Positions 63,457-64,000 of a stretch of DNA of 64,000 nucleotides are shown here, piece by piece. How positions within the stretch are numbered: position 1 is the stretch's first letter; each line of letters starts with the position of its first letter. Both the position numbers and the translations under genes were made by a program. Origin of the DNA: JACCTU01 sp963798985 (GTDB taxonomy: Bacteria; Actinomycetota; Thermoleophilia; Gaiellales; Gaiellaceae); contig CAWCVL010000007.1 of assembly GCA_963798985.1 (NCBI GenBank), positions 186,001 to 250,000 of the forward strand, given 5' to 3'. The notes under the pieces were generated by a model, which was not told the DNA's origin, made no database searches, and saw only the letters and a list, made by a program, of their open reading frames with translations.

Positions 63457-64000
63457 CTGCGCAGAGCAGCCGTGCGGCGGCGGCGGGAGTGCGCGGCCTG
63501 CGCTCGCTGCGGCGCGGAGCCGCTCCGGTCACGTCGACCCCGCCCATCAGCGACCACGCCTTGACCCGGATGAGCGGCGCCCGTCGGCCGACGCCGGTCT
63601 CGGGACGCGGTTGCTGTTGCCGCCCATCGAGCGCGAAGCCGGTAGACGCTCCACGCGCGCGCCTTCCGGCACCCAGATCGTCGAGCCGCCCATGACCGCG
63701 ATCGCCGTCACGGTCGCCTCGCCGTCGGGGAAGCTCGCCGCGCGGAGGTCGAGGTCGCTGCCGCCCATCGACGTCGACGATCATCGTCTCGTCGTCGGCG
63801 ACGTCCTCGGCGCCGCTCGTTGCCGCCCATCACCGAGACGAGCCAGCGCACGCTTGCCGCGGCTTCGCCCGCGGCGCGGGCGCCTCCGGGAGATCGGCTG
63901 TCAGCACGTCGAGCTCCTCGTGCGTGCGAGCCTCGTAGGCGCGGTCCATCCGCTCGACGAACTCCTCGTAGCGTCAGGCGGCCGACGGCGTGGTGCTCGC
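63453..64000 (-). CDS. DUF1707 / LiaF-like membrane-stress protein, partial, frameshifted
   Basis: Read on the minus strand from the window end, so the N-terminus is cut off. EEFVERMDRAYEARTHEELD with VLTADLP is the end of a DUF1707 (SHOCT-like) domain. RWLVSVMGGNERR, MGGSDLDLRAASFPDGEATV, TAIAVMGGSTIWVPEGARVE, MGGNSNRV and IRVKAWSLMGGVDV are the repeated MGG turns of the LiaF C-terminal/DUF2154 beta helix. Frames change at several places. With one more correction it would stop at the TAG whose CTAG (63453-63456) is shared with the dehydrogenase stop; without it the frame runs on to 63359. Confidence 0.72.

Noticed and set aside
56850..64000. Programmed frameshifting or mass pseudogenisation
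   Set aside because: The shifts occur in nearly every gene including era and ybeY, lack slippery sequences, are mostly single-base insertions, and vanish on one-base correction to give full conserved proteins. Error is simpler.

Overview
The window is about 70% GC, gene-dense, and reads as an actinobacterial chromosome. The closest match I can name is a Thermoleophilia-type lineage (Gaiellales or Solirubrobacterales), inferred from GC, codon use, many GTG starts, leaderless promoters and the order of the housekeeping genes; no rRNA or tRNA gene is present to confirm it. I see no CRISPR array, transposase gene, prophage or plasmid origin.

Layout. 0.1-3.3 kb: a carbohydrate-type ABC importer (binding protein and two permeases, no ATPase). 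3.3-6.8 kb, minus strand: a secreted subtilase and a 14-TM drug-efflux MFS protein, separated by a 172-bp hairpin element. 6.9-15.4 kb: a liv-type ABC importer operon continuing into an alpha/beta hydrolase, an acyl-CoA ligase, a TetR regulator and a ketoacyl-synthase-III-like protein, probably uptake and CoA activation of an organic acid. 15.5-19 kb: the glyoxylate bypass (aceA, aceB) and a GntR regulator. 19-29.2 kb: rsgA, a PASTA-only membrane protein, a NUDIX-type regulator facing a BMP lipoprotein, a MoaD-like protein overlapping a BNR-repeat protein, a PPOX flavoprotein, an HMG-CoA-lyase-like enzyme, a class III CoA-transferase and a thioredoxin-fold YyaL-like protein. 29.2-35.4 kb: a sulfatase and a second complete liv-type operon. 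35.4-38.1 kb: an EamA exporter and a compact light-regulation module, in which a CarH-type B12 photoreceptor gene faces DUF378 and fasciclin genes across an operator of 11-bp-phased repeats. 38.1-40.6 kb: lysA, an unrecognised protein and a cupin. 40.6-59.1 kb: a housekeeping run (leuS with a Leu-rich leader peptide and attenuator, comEA, comEC, holA, rpsT, murJ, lepA, hemW, hrcA, dnaJ, prmA, HIT, yqeY, phoH, ybeY, dgkA-PAP2 fusion, cdd, era). 59.2-64 kb: an FRG-domain protein, deoC, two aldehyde-dehydrogenase-family genes (the second without catalytic residues) and the end of a DUF1707/LiaF-like gene.

Gene style. Neighbours usually overlap as NTGA (start codon N-T-G sharing TGA), and all four N occur. 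Convergent neighbours often share one CTAG. Many operon-leading genes have a TAnnnT -10 box ending 6-8 nt before the start codon, which predicts leaderless mRNAs.

Sequence quality. About 18 genes or gene parts before 56.8 kb carry a single-base frameshift, and from about 56.85 kb onward nearly every gene carries several. Most are one-base insertions that create a CG step, and they hit essential genes (era, ybeY, lepA, leucine-independent housekeeping enzymes), so I treat them as sequence errors rather than pseudogenes. Coordinates of those CDS span the reconstructed gene.
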